Position numbers and translations under genes: made by a program
In this document: positions 9,602-19,967 of the stretch, piece after piece
Numbering within the stretch: position 1 is the stretch's first letter
Layout: each line of letters begins with the position of its first letter
NCBI RefSeq assembly: GCF_001577265.1
Contig: NZ_CP014517.1
Coordinates: 3,198,501-3,262,500 of the forward strand
Length of the DNA: 64,000 bases
Source of the DNA: Variovorax sp. PAMC 28711
Lineage (GTDB): Bacteria > Pseudomonadota > Gammaproteobacteria > Burkholderiales > Burkholderiaceae_C
Direction of reading: 5' to 3'
The notes under the pieces: generated by a model
What the model was told of the DNA's origin: nothing
Databases searched by the model: none
The model's input: the letters and a program-made list of their open reading frames with translations, nothing else

Positions 9602-9865
9602 ATGGTCGTCATTCGACTCTCCCGCGGCGGCTCCAAAGGTCGTCCGTTTTTCAACATCGTCGTGTCGGACAAGCGGGTTCGCCGTGATGGCCGCTTCATC
9701 GAGCGTCTGGGTTTCTACAACCCGACCGCCAAGGAAAATGAAGAAAGCATTCGCATTGCCCAGGATCGCCTGACCTACTGGAAGAGCGTGGGCGCCCAAG
9801 CCTCGCCGACCGTGGTTCGCCTGATCAAGCAAGCCGCTGCCGCGGCTCCGAAGGCAGCGGCCTAA
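9602..9865 (+). CDS. rpsP: 30S ribosomal protein S16
   Basis: Small-subunit ribosomal protein, 87 residues. [36 protein letters not shown] and [11 protein letters not shown] are the standard S16 segments. It is first in the conserved rpsP-rimM-trmD-rplS cluster, 19 bp before rimM, preceded by a TATAAT promoter and an untranslated leader of about 110 bp. Confidence 0.98.
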   Translation: MVVIRLSRGGSKGRPFFNIVVSDKRVRRDGRFIERLGFYNPTAKENEESIRIAQDRLTYWKSVGAQASPTVVRLIKQAAAAAPKAAA

Positions 9866-9884
9866 GCTGCCGGCTGCCCAGGCG

Positions 9885-10436
9885 ATGTTGCCCACGCTCG
9901 AAGCCGCCGCACTGCCGGCGGATGCGATCGAGGTGGGGCGCATCGCCAATGCATGGGGCATCAAGGGCTGGTTCAAGGTCCTTCCCCACAGCGCCCAACC
10001 CGAGGCGCTCTTCTCATCCAAACGTTGGTTTTTGCAGCCTCCCGGCGGCGGAACCGGCACGTTCCGGCTCGCGATCCGCGAAGCCAAGGAACATTCGGAC
10101 TGGGTCGTGGCCACATCCGACGATGTGCCCGATCGCAATGCGGCCGAAGCACTTCGTGGCGCGCGGGTGTTCGTGCCCCGCTCGAGCTTTCCGACCGCGG
10201 GCACCGACGAGTACTACTGGGTCGACCTGATCGGCCTCGAAGTGGTGAACCGCGAAGGCGTCGCGCTGGGTGCGGTGCGCGAACTGCTCGCCGCCGGCCC
10301 GCAGACCACGCTCGTGCTCGACGCGCAGCGCGACGGCGAGGCGATCGAGCGGTTGATTCCTTTCGTCTCTGCCTTCGTCGACGGCGTCGATCTGGCCGGC
10401 CGGACGATCACGGTCGACTGGCAGCCCGACTACTGA
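9885..10436 (+). CDS. rimM: 16S rRNA processing protein RimM
   Basis: Ribosome maturation factor that binds S19 and assists 30S head assembly. The 183-residue protein has the N-terminal RimM barrel ([20 protein letters not shown]) and the C-terminal PRC-like barrel ([15 protein letters not shown], then [23 protein letters not shown]). It lies between rpsP and trmD, as expected, with short gaps on both sides. Confidence 0.97.
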   Translation: MLPTLEAAALPADAIEVGRIANAWGIKGWFKVLPHSAQPEALFSSKRWFLQPPGGGTGTFRLAIREAKEHSDWVVATSDDVPDRNAAEALRGARVFVPRSSFPTAGTDEYYWVDLIGLEVVNREGVALGAVRELLAAGPQTTLVLDAQRDGEAIERLIPFVSAFVDGVDLAGRTITVDWQPDY

Positions 10437-10455
10437 CGCGCTTTGCGCACCGCCC

Positions 10456-11208
10456 ATGCGCTTCGACGTCGTCACCCTGTTTCCCGAGTTGTTCGCACCG
10501 TTCCTGACGAGCGGCGTGACGCGGCGCGCCTACGAATCAAGGCAGGTCGAGGTCGTGCTGTGGAACCCGCGCGACCACGCTCAGGGAAACTACAAGCGCG
10601 TCGATGACCGTCCGTTCGGGGGCGGGCCGGGCATGGTCATGCTGGCGGAGCCGTTGTCCGCCTGCCTCGATGCCGTACATGCGGCGCGAGCCGACGAGCG
10701 CCTGGCGCCGGTCGTGCTGTTCTCGCCGATCGGTGACGTCCTGCGGCATGCAGCTGTCGAGCAGTGGTCGGCCAGCGCAGGCGCGGTATTGGTCTGCGGG
10801 CGCTACGAAGGCATCGACCAGCGCTTCATCGACTCGCGCATCACCCACCAGATCAGCCTGGGTGATTTTGTGCTGTCGGGTGGCGAGATCGCGGCAATGG
10901 CCCTGCTCGACGCCGTGGCCCGGCTGCAGCCGGGCGTGCTCGGCGACGAAGCCAGCCATGTGCAGGACAGCTTCAATCCGGCGCTCGACGGCCTGCTGGA
11001 TTGCCCGCACTACACGCGGCCCGAGCAATGGAACGGGCAAGGTGTGCCGGCGCCGTTGCTGTCGGGCCACCATGTGCAGATCGAGCGCTGGCGCCGCGAC
11101 CAGCGCCTCGCCATGACCGCCGAACGCCGCCCGGAACTCATCGCTGCCGCGCGCCAGGCAGGCCGGCTCAGCCCGGCCGACGAAGCAGCGCTCAAGAAAA
11201 AGCTATAA
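10456..11208 (+). CDS. trmD: tRNA (guanine-N1)-methyltransferase
   Basis: SPOUT-class enzyme methylating G37 of tRNAs to prevent frameshifting. Its 250 residues include [20 protein letters not shown] at the N-terminus, [17 protein letters not shown] near 52, the AdoMet-binding trefoil knot [13 protein letters not shown] near 114 and the conserved [12 protein letters not shown]. The C-terminal half carries HYTRPE and [10 protein letters not shown]. The last codons contain a TATAAT that may serve as the rplS promoter. Confidence 0.98.
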   Translation: MRFDVVTLFPELFAPFLTSGVTRRAYESRQVEVVLWNPRDHAQGNYKRVDDRPFGGGPGMVMLAEPLSACLDAVHAARADERLAPVVLFSPIGDVLRHAAVEQWSASAGAVLVCGRYEGIDQRFIDSRITHQISLGDFVLSGGEIAAMALLDAVARLQPGVLGDEASHVQDSFNPALDGLLDCPHYTRPEQWNGQGVPAPLLSGHHVQIERWRRDQRLAMTAERRPELIAAARQAGRLSPADEAALKKKL

Positions 11209-11209
11209 T
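11204..11209 (+). promoter_or_regulatory. TATAAT box inside the end of trmD, candidate rplS promoter
   Basis: A perfect TATAAT overlaps the last codons and stop of trmD, 102 bp before rplS. No good -35 hexamer is visible at the right distance, so the element is only a candidate for separate expression of rplS. Confidence 0.4.
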
Positions 11210-11310
11210 CCGCGGTTGCCCGATCCTCTGGCCGGCCGCGTCATCTTCAAAGTCAATTTTGAAAGAGAGCGCCTTTAGTGCAGCGCGGCCACGATCGACA
11301 TCAGGAAATC

Positions 11311-11706
11311 ATGAACCTCATTGAAACCCTCGAGCAGGAAGAAATCGCCCGGCTCAACAAGAAGATTCCGTCTTTCATGCCCGGTGACACGGTCATCGTC
11401 AGCGTGAACGTCGTCGAAGGCACCCGCAAGCGCGTGCAGGCCTATGAAGGCGTGGTGATTGCCAAGCGCAATCGCGGCCTCAACAGCGGCTTCATCGTTC
11501 GCAAGATCTCCAGCGGCGAAGGCGTGGAACGCACGTTCCAGACCTACAGCCCGTTGATCGCCGGCATCGAAGTCAAGCGCCGCGGCGATGTCCGTCGCGC
11601 CAAGCTGTACTACCTGCGTGAACGCAGCGGTCGTTCGGCACGCATCAAGGAAAAGCTGCAGCTCAGGGGCTCCAAGAGCGCCGCACCTGCAGCGGACGCA
11701 CAGTAA
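11311..11706 (+). CDS. rplS: 50S ribosomal protein L19
   Basis: Large-subunit ribosomal protein at the subunit interface. The 131-residue product includes the family-defining [20 protein letters not shown] and FEGVVI-like [17 protein letters not shown], then the conserved [20 protein letters not shown]. The ATG at 11311 is preceded by AGGAAA and gives the standard [13 protein letters not shown]-terminus; an in-frame start 33 bp upstream is not used by the family. A tail of about 15 Ala/Ser-rich residues follows the conserved domain. A terminator lies just downstream. Confidence 0.97.
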   Translation: MNLIETLEQEEIARLNKKIPSFMPGDTVIVSVNVVEGTRKRVQAYEGVVIAKRNRGLNSGFIVRKISSGEGVERTFQTYSPLIAGIEVKRRGDVRRAKLYYLRERSGRSARIKEKLQLRGSKSAAPAADAQ

Positions 11707-11721
11707 GCTGCCCCTTGCCCC

Positions 11722-11752
11722 GCAAAAAGCCGCCGCTCTGGCGGCTTTTTGC
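11722..11752 (+). terminator. rho-independent terminator of the rpsP-rplS operon
   Basis: The hairpin AGCCGCC-gctc-tGGCGGCT is preceded by AAAA and followed by TTTTTG, 16 bp after the rplS stop. The A tract on the left side means it could also act on the opposite strand. Confidence 0.85.
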
Positions 11753-11773
11753 ATTCCTATTTCGAACTCAGCC

Positions 11774-12502
11774 ATGACCCAGGATTCCGTCGAACCGATC
11801 AATGCAGCGCCTTTTGCGCCGTTGCCGTCGTTCGATCCGCGCACGGTGCCGGTCACCGCGGTCGACAGCGATCTGCCGGCGGTGCCGGCAACGCAGCTCA
11901 CGCCGGCCGCTTTGCGTGCGCGCTTCGCCGCACCACCGCCCTGGGAGCCCGAGATCTGGCGCGAGCCGCGCTTTGCCGATCGCGTGCCGGCGCAGGCGTC
12001 GGTGTTGGTGCCGATCGTCATGCGCGACGAACCCAGCGTCATCCTGACGCAGCGCACCACGAACCTGTCGACCCATTCCGGTCAGGTGGCGTTTCCGGGC
12101 GGGCGAGTCGACCCTGAAGACATCAACGTCGCCGCGGCTGCGCTGCGCGAGGCATGGGAAGAAGTAGGACTCGAGTCGCGCTTCGTCGACATCCTCGGCA
12201 GCCTGCCGACTTACACGACGGGCACGTCTTTCATCATCACGCCCGTCGTTGCGCTGGTGCGGCCCGGGTTCGTGCTGACGAACAACCCCTATGAAGTCGC
12301 CGAATCGTTCGAGGTGCCGCTCGCGTTTCTCATGAATCCCGCAAACCACCGGCGCCACGTGATGGAGTGGGAGGCGAGCGATGGCCAGCATGAGCGCCGC
12401 GAGTGGTTTTCCATGCCGTACCAGGACGGCAAGCACGAGCGCTTCGTGTGGGGCGCGACGGCCGGGATGTTGCGCAACCTGTATCGTTTCCTGAGCGCCT
12501 GA
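11774..12502 (+). CDS. NUDIX hydrolase, CoA pyrophosphatase family
   Basis: Predicted to cleave CoA and derivatives to 3',5'-ADP and phosphopantetheine. The CoAse signature (LTQRTTNLSTHSGQVAFPGG) directly precedes the Nudix box, whose core is REAWEEVGLE near residue 135. The 242 residues include an 80-residue N-terminal extension that is rich in Ala/Pro. ATG 11774 is taken as the start because it lies just past the rplS terminator; the longer open frame overlaps rplS. It is 40 bp upstream of the CbiB-like gene. Confidence 0.88.
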   Translation: MTQDSVEPINAAPFAPLPSFDPRTVPVTAVDSDLPAVPATQLTPAALRARFAAPPPWEPEIWREPRFADRVPAQASVLVPIVMRDEPSVILTQRTTNLSTHSGQVAFPGGRVDPEDINVAAAALREAWEEVGLESRFVDILGSLPTYTTGTSFIITPVVALVRPGFVLTNNPYEVAESFEVPLAFLMNPANHRRHVMEWEASDGQHERREWFSMPYQDGKHERFVWGATAGMLRNLYRFLSA

Positions 12503-12542
12503 TGCCCGCGGCGACCGCGAAGTCGCTCGCTATCATCGAAGG

Positions 12543-13544
12543 ATGAGCTTCTTTGCCATCTTGTGCGCGTTGCTGATCGAGCAGGTGCGCCCTCTCGCGT
12601 ACCACAACCCCGTCTACGGCGGCGTGCTTGCGTGGACGCGCTGGACCAGCCGCAATCTCGATGCCGGCAAGTCGCACCATGGATGGATCGCATGGGCACT
12701 TGCGGTGTTCCTGCCCACCGGGCTGGCGCTGGGCGTGCACTGGCTGCTGGTGCTCACGTTGGGCTTGCCGTTCGCGGTGCTCTGGAGCATCGCCGTGCTC
12801 TACACGACGCTCGGCTTTCGTCAGTTCAGCCACTACTTCACCGACATCCGCGATGCACTCGACGTGGGCGACGAGCCGCTGGCGCGCTCGTTGCTCGCGC
12901 ACTGGCAACGGGTCGAGGCGCTCGACCTGCCGCGCAGCGAGATCGTGCGCCAGGTCATCGAGCATTCGGTGATCGCTGCGCACCGTCACGTCTTCGGCGT
13001 GCTGGCGTGGTTCTCGATCCTGGCGGCGCTCGGACTCGGCCCGGCCGGCGCGGTGTTCTATCGCATGAGTGAATTTGTCTCGCGCTATTGGGCCCACAAG
13101 AACGGCGCGGCCGTGCAGCCATCGAGCGTCTGGGTACAGCAGGCAGCGGCCCGGGCTTGGCACGTGATCGACTGGCTTCCGGCGCGCATCACAGCACTGG
13201 GCTTTGCGGTGGTCGGCAGTTTCGAAGACGCGATCGACTGCTGGCGCAACGACGCCAAGCGCTTTCCGGACCTGAACGATGGCGTGATCCTGGCCGCCAC
13301 TTCCGGTGCGGTGAACGTGCGCCTCGGCGGCGGCGCGTTGAGTCCAGCGCCGTTCGCCGACCCGCTCGCGCGCGCACAGGCCGGTGAGTCGGTTGTCGAC
13401 GATCGCGGCGCCGACAGCGGCAGCACGCCGGGGCGGGAGCCCGAGCCTGCGCACCTGCGCAGCGTAGTCGGTCTCGTGTGGCGTTCGGTCGTGATGTGGA
13501 TGGTGCTGCTGGCGCTGCTCACGTTGGCCCGGCTGCTGGGATGA
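12543..13544 (+). CDS. CobD/CbiB family membrane protein
   Basis: A 333-residue integral membrane protein of the CobD/CbiB family, the family of adenosylcobinamide-phosphate synthases. It starts [15 protein letters not shown] with several membrane helices; [20 protein letters not shown] and the [20 protein letters not shown] loop are typical. No other cobalamin genes are nearby. Versions of this protein outside cob clusters are common in betaproteobacteria and their exact role is unproven. The stop overlaps the hisC start (ATGA), so the two are coupled. Confidence 0.8.
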   Translation: MSFFAILCALLIEQVRPLAYHNPVYGGVLAWTRWTSRNLDAGKSHHGWIAWALAVFLPTGLALGVHWLLVLTLGLPFAVLWSIAVLYTTLGFRQFSHYFTDIRDALDVGDEPLARSLLAHWQRVEALDLPRSEIVRQVIEHSVIAAHRHVFGVLAWFSILAALGLGPAGAVFYRMSEFVSRYWAHKNGAAVQPSSVWVQQAAARAWHVIDWLPARITALGFAVVGSFEDAIDCWRNDAKRFPDLNDGVILAATSGAVNVRLGGGALSPAPFADPLARAQAGESVVDDRGADSGSTPGREPEPAHLRSVVGLVWRSVVMWMVLLALLTLARLLG

Positions 13545-14623
13545 CGACTGGCCCGTCGTTCTGGAGCCCGCGCATCGCGACGCTCGCACCCTATGTGCCG
13601 GGCGAGCAGCCGCGCATCGCGGACCTCGTCAAGCTCAACACCAACGAGAACCCCTACCCGCCGTCGCCGCGCGCGATCGACGCGATCCAGCAGGCGGCTG
13701 CCAACGGGCTGGAGCGCTACCCCGATCCCACGTCGTTGGCGCTGCGTGAAGCCATCGCGGCACGGCACGGTCTGCAGGTCGATCAGGTGTTCGTGGGCAA
13801 CGGCTCCGACGAGGTTCTGGCGCATGCATTCTTTGCGTTCTTTCAGCAAGCCGAGCCGCTGCTTTTCCCGGACGTCACCTACAGCTTCTACAACGTGTAT
13901 GCGCAGCTTTACGGCATCGACTGCGCATTGCAGCCGGTTGACGACGGCCTGTGCATTGACATCGACGCGCTGGCCGCGCGCGCACGACAAGGTTGCGGCG
14001 GCGTGGTGATCGCCAACCCCAACGCGCCGACCGGCATCGGTCTTCCGCTCGCCGACATTGAACGGCTGTTGGCAGCGTGCCCGCAGCGTGTGGTGCTGGT
14101 CGACGAGGCCTATGTGGATTTTGGTGGCGAGAGCGCGCTGCCACTGATCGCCAGACACCCCAATCTGCTCGTGGTGCAGACTCTGTCGAAATCGCGCTCG
14201 CTCGCGGGTCTGCGCGTGGGCTTTGCGTGCGGCCACGCGCTGCTGGTCGATGCGCTCATCCGCGTGAAGGACAGCTTCAATTCGTATCCACTCGACCGCC
14301 TCGCCAGCGCCGGCGCCGTGGCCGCGCTGGAAGACGAGGCGTGGTTCCGGCAAACACGCGATGCGGTCGTCCACACACGCGAAGGCCTGGTGCTGTCGCT
14401 GGAAGATCTGGGCTTCGACGTGCTTGCGTCGCGGGCCAACTTCGTCTTCGCGCGACATCCGGCGCACGACGCTGCCGGGCTGGCGTCGGCGCTGCGCGAA
14501 CGGGCGGTGCTGGTGCGGCATTTCAGGCAACCGCGCATCGCGCAGTATTTGCGCATCAGCATCGGCACGCGCGAGCAATGCGGCGCACTGGTGAGTGCCC
14601 TGACGGAAATCCTCGGCGCCTGA
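13541..14623 (+). CDS. hisC: histidinol-phosphate aminotransferase
   Basis: PLP enzyme transferring the amino group from glutamate to imidazole-acetol phosphate in histidine synthesis. The 360 residues show the class II fold: [13 protein letters not shown] near 27, [11 protein letters not shown] near 87, [11 protein letters not shown] near 157, [10 protein letters not shown] near 187 and the PLP lysine in [14 protein letters not shown] near 217. The arginine in [11 protein letters not shown] binds substrate phosphate. ATG 13541 overlaps the upstream stop. It lies outside the main his operon. Convergent with rsgA, 11 bp apart. Confidence 0.95.
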   Translation: MTTGPSFWSPRIATLAPYVPGEQPRIADLVKLNTNENPYPPSPRAIDAIQQAAANGLERYPDPTSLALREAIAARHGLQVDQVFVGNGSDEVLAHAFFAFFQQAEPLLFPDVTYSFYNVYAQLYGIDCALQPVDDGLCIDIDALAARARQGCGGVVIANPNAPTGIGLPLADIERLLAACPQRVVLVDEAYVDFGGESALPLIARHPNLLVVQTLSKSRSLAGLRVGFACGHALLVDALIRVKDSFNSYPLDRLASAGAVAALEDEAWFRQTRDAVVHTREGLVLSLEDLGFDVLASRANFVFARHPAHDAAGLASALRERAVLVRHFRQPRIAQYLRISIGTREQCGALVSALTEILGA

Positions 14624-14634
14624 AGCGCGCCGAT

Positions 14635-15591
14635 TCAATAGCGCGACTGGCTCAGCTCGGCGAACAATTCGCCGTAGATCCTGTAGCGCGTGGCGCTGAT
14701 GGCGCCTGGCCTGGACGGGGTTTCGACGTTGGCGATCACGCCGCAGCCCGGTTCGTGCAGGTGCGTGCAGTTGTAGAACTTGCAGTCGTTCGCGTGCTCG
14801 GCGATGTCGGGCATCAGGCCGGCCAGTTGTGTCGGCGCGATGTGGTGCAGGCCGAACTCCTGGAAGCCCGGCGAGTCGATGAGGCCGGTGGTGCGCTCGG
14901 CGTCCACCCAATACCAGGTCGTGCTGGTCGTGGTGTGCTTGCCGGAATTGAGCGCATAGGAGATTTCGTTGGTGAGGGCGGTCGCGCCGGGCACCAGCAG
15001 GTTGATCAGGGTGCTCTTGCCGGCGCCCGAAGGCCCGAGCACCAGCGTGCTTTTGCCCGCAAGAAGTTTCAAGAGCGATGCCCGGTCGACGTCGCCCGAT
15101 GCCTTCAGCGACAACGGCAGGACGCCGTGGTGCATGCGGCGGTAGGGCGCGAGCTTGGTCCATGCGCGCTCGAAAGGGCCGACAAGGTCGCTCTTGTTGA
15201 GCGCGATGATCGGTGTGATGCGTTCCGCCTCCGCCGCGATCAGCGCGCGCGCGAGCTGGTGTTCGGAGAATTCGGGCTCCGCCGCGATGAGGATCAACAC
15301 ATGGTCGAGGTTGGCCGCGAACGACTTGGTGCGGATCTCGTCCTGCCGGTAAAAAAGATTTCGCCGCGGCTCGACCTTCTCGATCGTGCCTTCGTCTTCG
15401 GTGGCCTGCCATTTCACGCGGTCGCCGACCACGGCCTGGCTTTTCTTGCCGCGCGGATGGCAGATGAGGCGCTCGCCCTCGGGGGTTTCGACGAGACAGT
15501 GACGGCCGTGACTGGCGATGACGAGGCCATCGCGCTGGGCCGCGGTCGCGGCGCCCGCGTTGGCAGCGGGGGCGCGGTGCGGCTTAGCCAA
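14635..15591 (-). CDS. rsgA: ribosome small-subunit-dependent GTPase A
   Basis: Circularly permuted GTPase that checks late 30S assembly. An OB-fold occupies about residues 20-85. G4 (LNKSDLV near 133) comes before G1 (GPSGAGKSTLINLL near 192) and G3 (DSPGFQEF near 238), the order that defines the family. The C-terminal zinc finger is made from CKFYNCTHLHEPGCGV. 318 residues is normal length. It is followed by nothing on its strand, and the pterin dehydratase gene lies 12 bp upstream. Confidence 0.96.
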   Translation of the reverse strand: MAKPHRAPAANAGAATAAQRDGLVIASHGRHCLVETPEGERLICHPRGKKSQAVVGDRVKWQATEDEGTIEKVEPRRNLFYRQDEIRTKSFAANLDHVLILIAAEPEFSEHQLARALIAAEAERITPIIALNKSDLVGPFERAWTKLAPYRRMHHGVLPLSLKASGDVDRASLLKLLAGKSTLVLGPSGAGKSTLINLLVPGATALTNEISYALNSGKHTTTSTTWYWVDAERTTGLIDSPGFQEFGLHHIAPTQLAGLMPDIAEHANDCKFYNCTHLHEPGCGVIANVETPSRPGAISATRYRIYGELFAELSQSRY

Positions 15592-15603
15592 CGGCGCGGT
15601 CCG

Positions 15604-15951
15604 TCATGCGGCGGCCGTCGACAGCAACGCGTCCGCCTGGCGCGCGCATTCGAAGTCGGTGGCGGAAAGTCCGCCGACATCGTGCGTGTTGAATCGCACC
15701 ATGCAGCGGTTGTAATGCACCGACAAATCGGGGTGATGGTCTTGCGTGTGCGCGACGAAGGCCAGCGCATTCACGAACGCAATCGTCTCGAAGTAGTTCG
15801 TGAAGGTGAATGTTTTTTCGATCGCCACATTGGCGCCGTCGCCGGTGAGCTTCCAGCCGTCGAGTTGCGCCAGGCCGGCGACCACTTCGGTGGCCGTTGC
15901 AACGCGGCGCGGCAGGGTCTTCCAGTCCTTGGGCTTGAGCATGCTGGTCAT
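15604..15951 (-). CDS. phhB: pterin-4-alpha-carbinolamine dehydratase
   Basis: Recycles the tetrahydropterin cofactor of phenylalanine hydroxylase by dehydrating its 4a-hydroxy form. The 115-residue protein contains the active-site pattern QDHHPDLSVHYNRCMVRFNT and the THDVGGLSATDFECA ending. No phenylalanine hydroxylase gene is in the window. It sits between the M48 protease and rsgA on the same strand with short gaps and may be co-transcribed. Confidence 0.92.
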   Translation of the reverse strand: MTSMLKPKDWKTLPRRVATATEVVAGLAQLDGWKLTGDGANVAIEKTFTFTNYFETIAFVNALAFVAHTQDHHPDLSVHYNRCMVRFNTHDVGGLSATDFECARQADALLSTAAA

Positions 15952-15969
15952 GGTGTTACGTGTGTTGGG

Positions 15970-17229
15970 TCAGGCTGTGGCCATGCGCGCGAGGCGCTCG
16001 GAGGCCGGCGGGTGGGAGTAGTAGAACTTGACGAACAACGGATCGGGCGTGAGCGTCGAAGCGTTGTCCTGGTAGAGCTTCAGCAAAGCCGCCGAGAGAT
16101 CGGCGCCGCTGGTCTGCGCAACGGCGTAGGCGTCGGCTTCGAACTCGTGCTTGCGCGACAGGCGCGCGGGCAACGGTGCGACGAAGAAAGCGAACACCGG
16201 CACGGCGAGCATGAAGAGCAGCAGCGCCAGCGCATTGTTTGGCGCGGCCATGTTGGGTGCCACGCCGAGGCCCGTATAGAACCACGTCTGCAAAGACACC
16301 CAGCCGAGAAGTGCGAAGCCTGCGAGGCTCAGCGCGAACATGGCCACGAGGCGTTTGACGATGTGGCGATGCTTGAAGTGCCCCAACTCGTGAGCCAGCA
16401 CCGCCTCCACTTCGTCTGCATTCAATTGACGCAACAGGGTGTCGTAGAAAACGACGCGCTTGCTGGCGCCAAAGCCGGTGAAATACGCGTTGGCGTGTGC
16501 GCTGCGGGTGCTCCCGTCCATCACGAACAAGCCCTTGGCCGCAAAGCCGCAGCGATTCATGAGGGCCGTCACGCGCGCCTTGAGCGTCGGGTCGTCGAGC
16601 GGCTTGAACTTGTTGAACAGCGGCGCGATGAAGCTCGGGTAGACCAGCATGAGCAGGAGGTTGAACCCCATCCACGCCGCCCACGCCCAAAGCCACCACA
16701 GCGTCCCGGCCGCGCCCATCAGCCACAGGATGAGCGCGGCGATCGGTAGGCCGATCACCGCGCCGATCAGCGTCGACTTCAGGGTGTCGATCAGCCACAG
16801 CCGAAAAGTCATTTTGTTGAAGCCGAAACGTTCTTCGAGACGAAAGGTCTGCCAGAGCGAGAAGGGAAGTTCGAGCACGCTGCCGATCGCCACGAAGGCA
16901 ACGAGCAGCACGAGCTGTTGCACCATGCCGCCGCCCATGGCCGCGAGCAGTAATTTGTTCAGGAGATCGAGACCGCCGAGCAGCGTCCAGGCGAGCAGTA
17001 CAGCTGCGCCCCACGCCATTTCGATCAGTCCGAAACGCGCCTTGGCCACCGTGTAGCTGGCGGCCTTCTGGTGCGCAGCCAACGTGATGGTCTGCGCGAA
17101 TGCTGCCGGCACGGCGTCGCGATGTGCCGCCACATGACGCACCTGGCGCGACGCGAGCCAGAACTTCACGAGCAGGCCGACGACGAGTGCAGCCGCGAAG
17201 ACGGACGTGAAGAGAAGTGATGGGGTCAT
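15970..17229 (-). CDS. M48 family (Ste24-type) membrane metallopeptidase
   Basis: A 419-residue integral membrane zinc protease related to CAAX prenyl protease Ste24. About six or seven hydrophobic segments surround the zinc site HELGH (residues about 281-285, in [13 protein letters not shown]). The downstream glutamate lies in FEADAYAV near 372. An [17 protein letters not shown] segment precedes the site, as in Ste24. In bacteria these enzymes are thought to act in membrane-protein quality control, since CAAX prenylation is absent. Its start faces orn across 59 bp. Confidence 0.92.
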   Translation of the reverse strand: MTPSLLFTSVFAAALVVGLLVKFWLASRQVRHVAAHRDAVPAAFAQTITLAAHQKAASYTVAKARFGLIEMAWGAAVLLAWTLLGGLDLLNKLLLAAMGGGMVQQLVLLVAFVAIGSVLELPFSLWQTFRLEERFGFNKMTFRLWLIDTLKSTLIGAVIGLPIAALILWLMGAAGTLWWLWAWAAWMGFNLLLMLVYPSFIAPLFNKFKPLDDPTLKARVTALMNRCGFAAKGLFVMDGSTRSAHANAYFTGFGASKRVVFYDTLLRQLNADEVEAVLAHELGHFKHRHIVKRLVAMFALSLAGFALLGWVSLQTWFYTGLGVAPNMAAPNNALALLLFMLAVPVFAFFVAPLPARLSRKHEFEADAYAVAQTSGADLSAALLKLYQDNASTLTPDPLFVKFYYSHPPASERLARMATA

Positions 17230-17288
17230 GGGGCGCCGAGTTTAGTCTCCGCGCGCGGCGCACGCAGCCCTTCGACGACAATCTCCCG

Positions 17289-17885
17289 ATGCCTGAATCC
17301 AATGATCCGACCTCTCCCGCCGCCACTGTCACGCTCAAGAAAAGCGATCTGAACCTTGTCTGGCTCGACTGCGAAATGAGCGGGCTCGACCCCGAGAAAG
17401 AACGCCTGCTCGAGATCGCCGTCGTGGTCACCGGACCGGATCTTTCGCCGCGTATCGAAGGTCCGGTGCTCGTCATTCACCAGAGCGACGAGGTGCTGGA
17501 AGCAATGGATGCCTGGAACAAGGGCACGCATGGCCGCAGCGGGCTCATCGACAAGGTGAAGGCGTCGACGCTGGACGAAGCGACGGCGGAAAAGCAACTG
17601 ATCGAATTCATCTCGCGCTACATCCCGAAGACGAGCTCGCCGATGTGCGGCAACACGATTGGTCAGGATCGCCGTTTCCTGGTGAAGTACATGCCGAAGC
17701 TGGAGGGATATTTCCACTACCGGAACCTCGACGTGAGCACGCTCAAGGAACTCGCCAAGCGCTGGAAGCCGTCGGCCTACAGCAGCTTCAAGAAGCAGCA
17801 GGCGCACACGGCGCTGGCCGATGTGCACGAGTCGATCGAAGAGCTCGCCCACTACCGCACGACATTTCTGCGTCTTGTCGATTGA
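17289..17885 (+). CDS. orn: oligoribonuclease
   Basis: A 3'-5' exonuclease that degrades 2-5-nt RNA (and pGpG) to mononucleotides. The DEDDh residues are visible: [16 protein letters not shown] near 25 (D, E), [17 protein letters not shown] near 121 (D), and [14 protein letters not shown] near 175 (H, D). 198 residues from ATG 17289; the frame extends upstream only over the protease start. Cytosolic and normally essential in gammaproteobacteria. Confidence 0.96.
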   Translation: MPESNDPTSPAATVTLKKSDLNLVWLDCEMSGLDPEKERLLEIAVVVTGPDLSPRIEGPVLVIHQSDEVLEAMDAWNKGTHGRSGLIDKVKASTLDEATAEKQLIEFISRYIPKTSSPMCGNTIGQDRRFLVKYMPKLEGYFHYRNLDVSTLKELAKRWKPSAYSSFKKQQAHTALADVHESIEELAHYRTTFLRLVD

Positions 17886-18116
17886 GGATTAGGTGAAAAC
17901 CCGGGGCCGTGCCATAATCGGTGGCTTCGCTGCATTGCCAAATTTGCAGCGTCTCTTGCATCTCCCTGTCTTGCACACCGCGCCCGATCACTCACCGTGA
18001 TCAAAAAGGGCCGCAGCCTCAGGCTCTAGCCTGTAGTTGAATGTCGTTGGATGGTTGATGTTTTTAACCACCAACGGAGCGCCGCTCACGGCTGCGCTCG
18101 CGTAGAGAAATGAATC

Positions 18117-19946
18117 ATGACCGACGCTTTTGAAGCGCAGGGCGAATTCGCGCCTGTGCAATCTAATGAATTTTCCGCCACTCCCGACGTCGCGTCGGAG
18201 GTGTTCATTCTCGAAACCCTCGAGGCCGTGGAACCTGCTGTCGAAGCCCCGGTGCTGCCGAACGGCTTCGTGCGTCTGGGCCTTGCGCCGGAACTGGTCG
18301 CCGCCACCACCGACCTCGGCTTCACCCAGCCGACCACCGTGCAAGACAAGGTCATTCCGCTGGCCATGGGTGGCAATGTCGATCAGAACGGCGCTGCCCG
18401 CTTTGTAGACCTGATGGTGTCGAGCCAGACCGGCAGCGGCAAGACCGCCGCCTTCCTGCTGCCTGTGCTGCACACGCTGCTCAAGCGCCAGGCCGATGCC
18501 GAAGCCGCTGCCAAGGAAGAGTTTCAGCGCCTTTCCGACGAAGCCCTTGCCCGTGGCGAAGCGCCGCTCAAGAAGGCCAAGCGCAAGGACCCGACCAACA
18601 ATCGCAACTTCAAGGCCGCCACGCCCGGCGCCCTGGTGCTGTGCCCGACGCGCGAACTCGCGCAGCAGGTCGCACACGATGCGATCGAACTGGTGAAGCA
18701 TTGCCGCGGCCTGCGCATCGCCAACGTGGTGGGCGGCATGCCTTACCAGTTGCAGATCGCCAAGCTGCAGAACGCCGACCTCGTGGTCGCGACGCCCGGC
18801 CGTTTGCTCGACCTGCAGCGCTCGATGCAAATCAAGCTCGACCAGGTCAAGTTCCTCGTGGTCGACGAAGCCGACCGCATGCTCGACCTCGGCTTCTCCG
18901 ACGATCTGGCCGAAGTGAACCAGCTCACGAGCGGGCGTCAGCAAACCATGATGTTCAGCGCGACTTTCGCGCCGCGCATCCAGCAGCTGGCCCAGCGCGT
19001 GATGCGTGAACCGCAGCGCATCACCATCGACAGCCCGCAAGAAAAGCACGCCAACATCAAGCAAGTCCTGTTCTGGGCCGATAACAGCCAGCACAAGCGC
19101 AAGCTGCTCGACCACTGGCTGCGTGACACCACCATCAACCAGGCCATCGTGTTCGCGAGCACGCAGATCGAATGCGACGGCCTGGCGGCCGACCTGCAGC
19201 AAAGCGGCTTCAGCGCCGTTGCACTGCACGGTGCTTTGAGCCAGGGTCTGCGCAACCGTCGCCTGATGGCATTGCGCCAAGGCCAGGTCCAGATTCTTGT
19301 GGCGACCGACGTTGCCGCACGCGGCATCGACGTGCCGACCATCACGCACGTCTTCAACTTCGGCTTGCCGATGAAGGCCGAGGACTACACCCACCGCATC
19401 GGTCGCACCGGTCGTGCGGGTCGTGACGGTCTCGCGATCACGTTCGCCGAGTTCCGCGATCGCCGCCGAATCATGGACATCGAGCAGTTCACGCGCCAGC
19501 AGTTCAAGTCGGAAACCATCCCCGGCCTGGAACCGCAGCAACGCATGCCGCAATCGCGCCCCCCGCAAGGCGACTTCCGTGGCCGCAACGACGGTCCTCC
19601 GCGTGATCGCAAGTTCGGTGGCGGTGCCAACCATCGCGCACCGTCGGGTGGCTATGCCGGCGCATCGGGCTTCAACGACCGCGCACCGCGCGGTCCGGCT
19701 GGCCCGGGTGCGCGCCCGCACCATGCGGGCGGCGGTCACAACGCCGGCTTCGGTGCCGGCGCACGGGACGACGGTGGTGGCTTCGGCCGCAAGCCGGGTT
19801 GGGGCGACAGCGCCGCACGCGGTGGCGCTGCGCCCCGCCACAACGACGGCTTTGCACCGCGCGGCAATGGCGCAGGCCATGGCGGCGCCGGCAAGGTGTT
19901 CGTGCCGCGTGACGCCGCCAAGCGTCCGTCGAAGCCGACGCGCTGA
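18117..19946 (+). CDS. DEAD-box RNA helicase with RG-rich tail
   Basis: An ATP-dependent RNA helicase, 609 residues, of the RhlE/CsdA-like group. The Q motif (GFTQPTTVQDKVIPLAMGG), SQTGSGKT, PTRELA, TPGR, VVDEADRML, MFSATF and HRIGRTGRAG motifs are all present in order. A charged insertion of about 45 residues separates motif I from PTRELA. A tail of about 120 residues is rich in Gly/Arg/Asn, probably RNA-binding. The 230-bp untranslated region upstream is unusually long for this window, as in cold-responsive helicase genes, though no regulator site is identified. Confidence 0.93.
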   Translation: MTDAFEAQGEFAPVQSNEFSATPDVASEVFILETLEAVEPAVEAPVLPNGFVRLGLAPELVAATTDLGFTQPTTVQDKVIPLAMGGNVDQNGAARFVDLMVSSQTGSGKTAAFLLPVLHTLLKRQADAEAAAKEEFQRLSDEALARGEAPLKKAKRKDPTNNRNFKAATPGALVLCPTRELAQQVAHDAIELVKHCRGLRIANVVGGMPYQLQIAKLQNADLVVATPGRLLDLQRSMQIKLDQVKFLVVDEADRMLDLGFSDDLAEVNQLTSGRQQTMMFSATFAPRIQQLAQRVMREPQRITIDSPQEKHANIKQVLFWADNSQHKRKLLDHWLRDTTINQAIVFASTQIECDGLAADLQQSGFSAVALHGALSQGLRNRRLMALRQGQVQILVATDVAARGIDVPTITHVFNFGLPMKAEDYTHRIGRTGRAGRDGLAITFAEFRDRRRIMDIEQFTRQQFKSETIPGLEPQQRMPQSRPPQGDFRGRNDGPPRDRKFGGGANHRAPSGGYAGASGFNDRAPRGPAGPGARPHHAGGGHNAGFGAGARDDGGGFGRKPGWGDSAARGGAAPRHNDGFAPRGNGAGHGGAGKVFVPRDAAKRPSKPTR

Positions 19947-19967
19947 TTCGCTGATCGCAGAATCCTG

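Noticed and set aside
12543..13544. Cobalamin biosynthesis locus
   Set aside because: Only one CobD/CbiB-like gene is present, without other cob genes, so the pathway cannot be inferred here.
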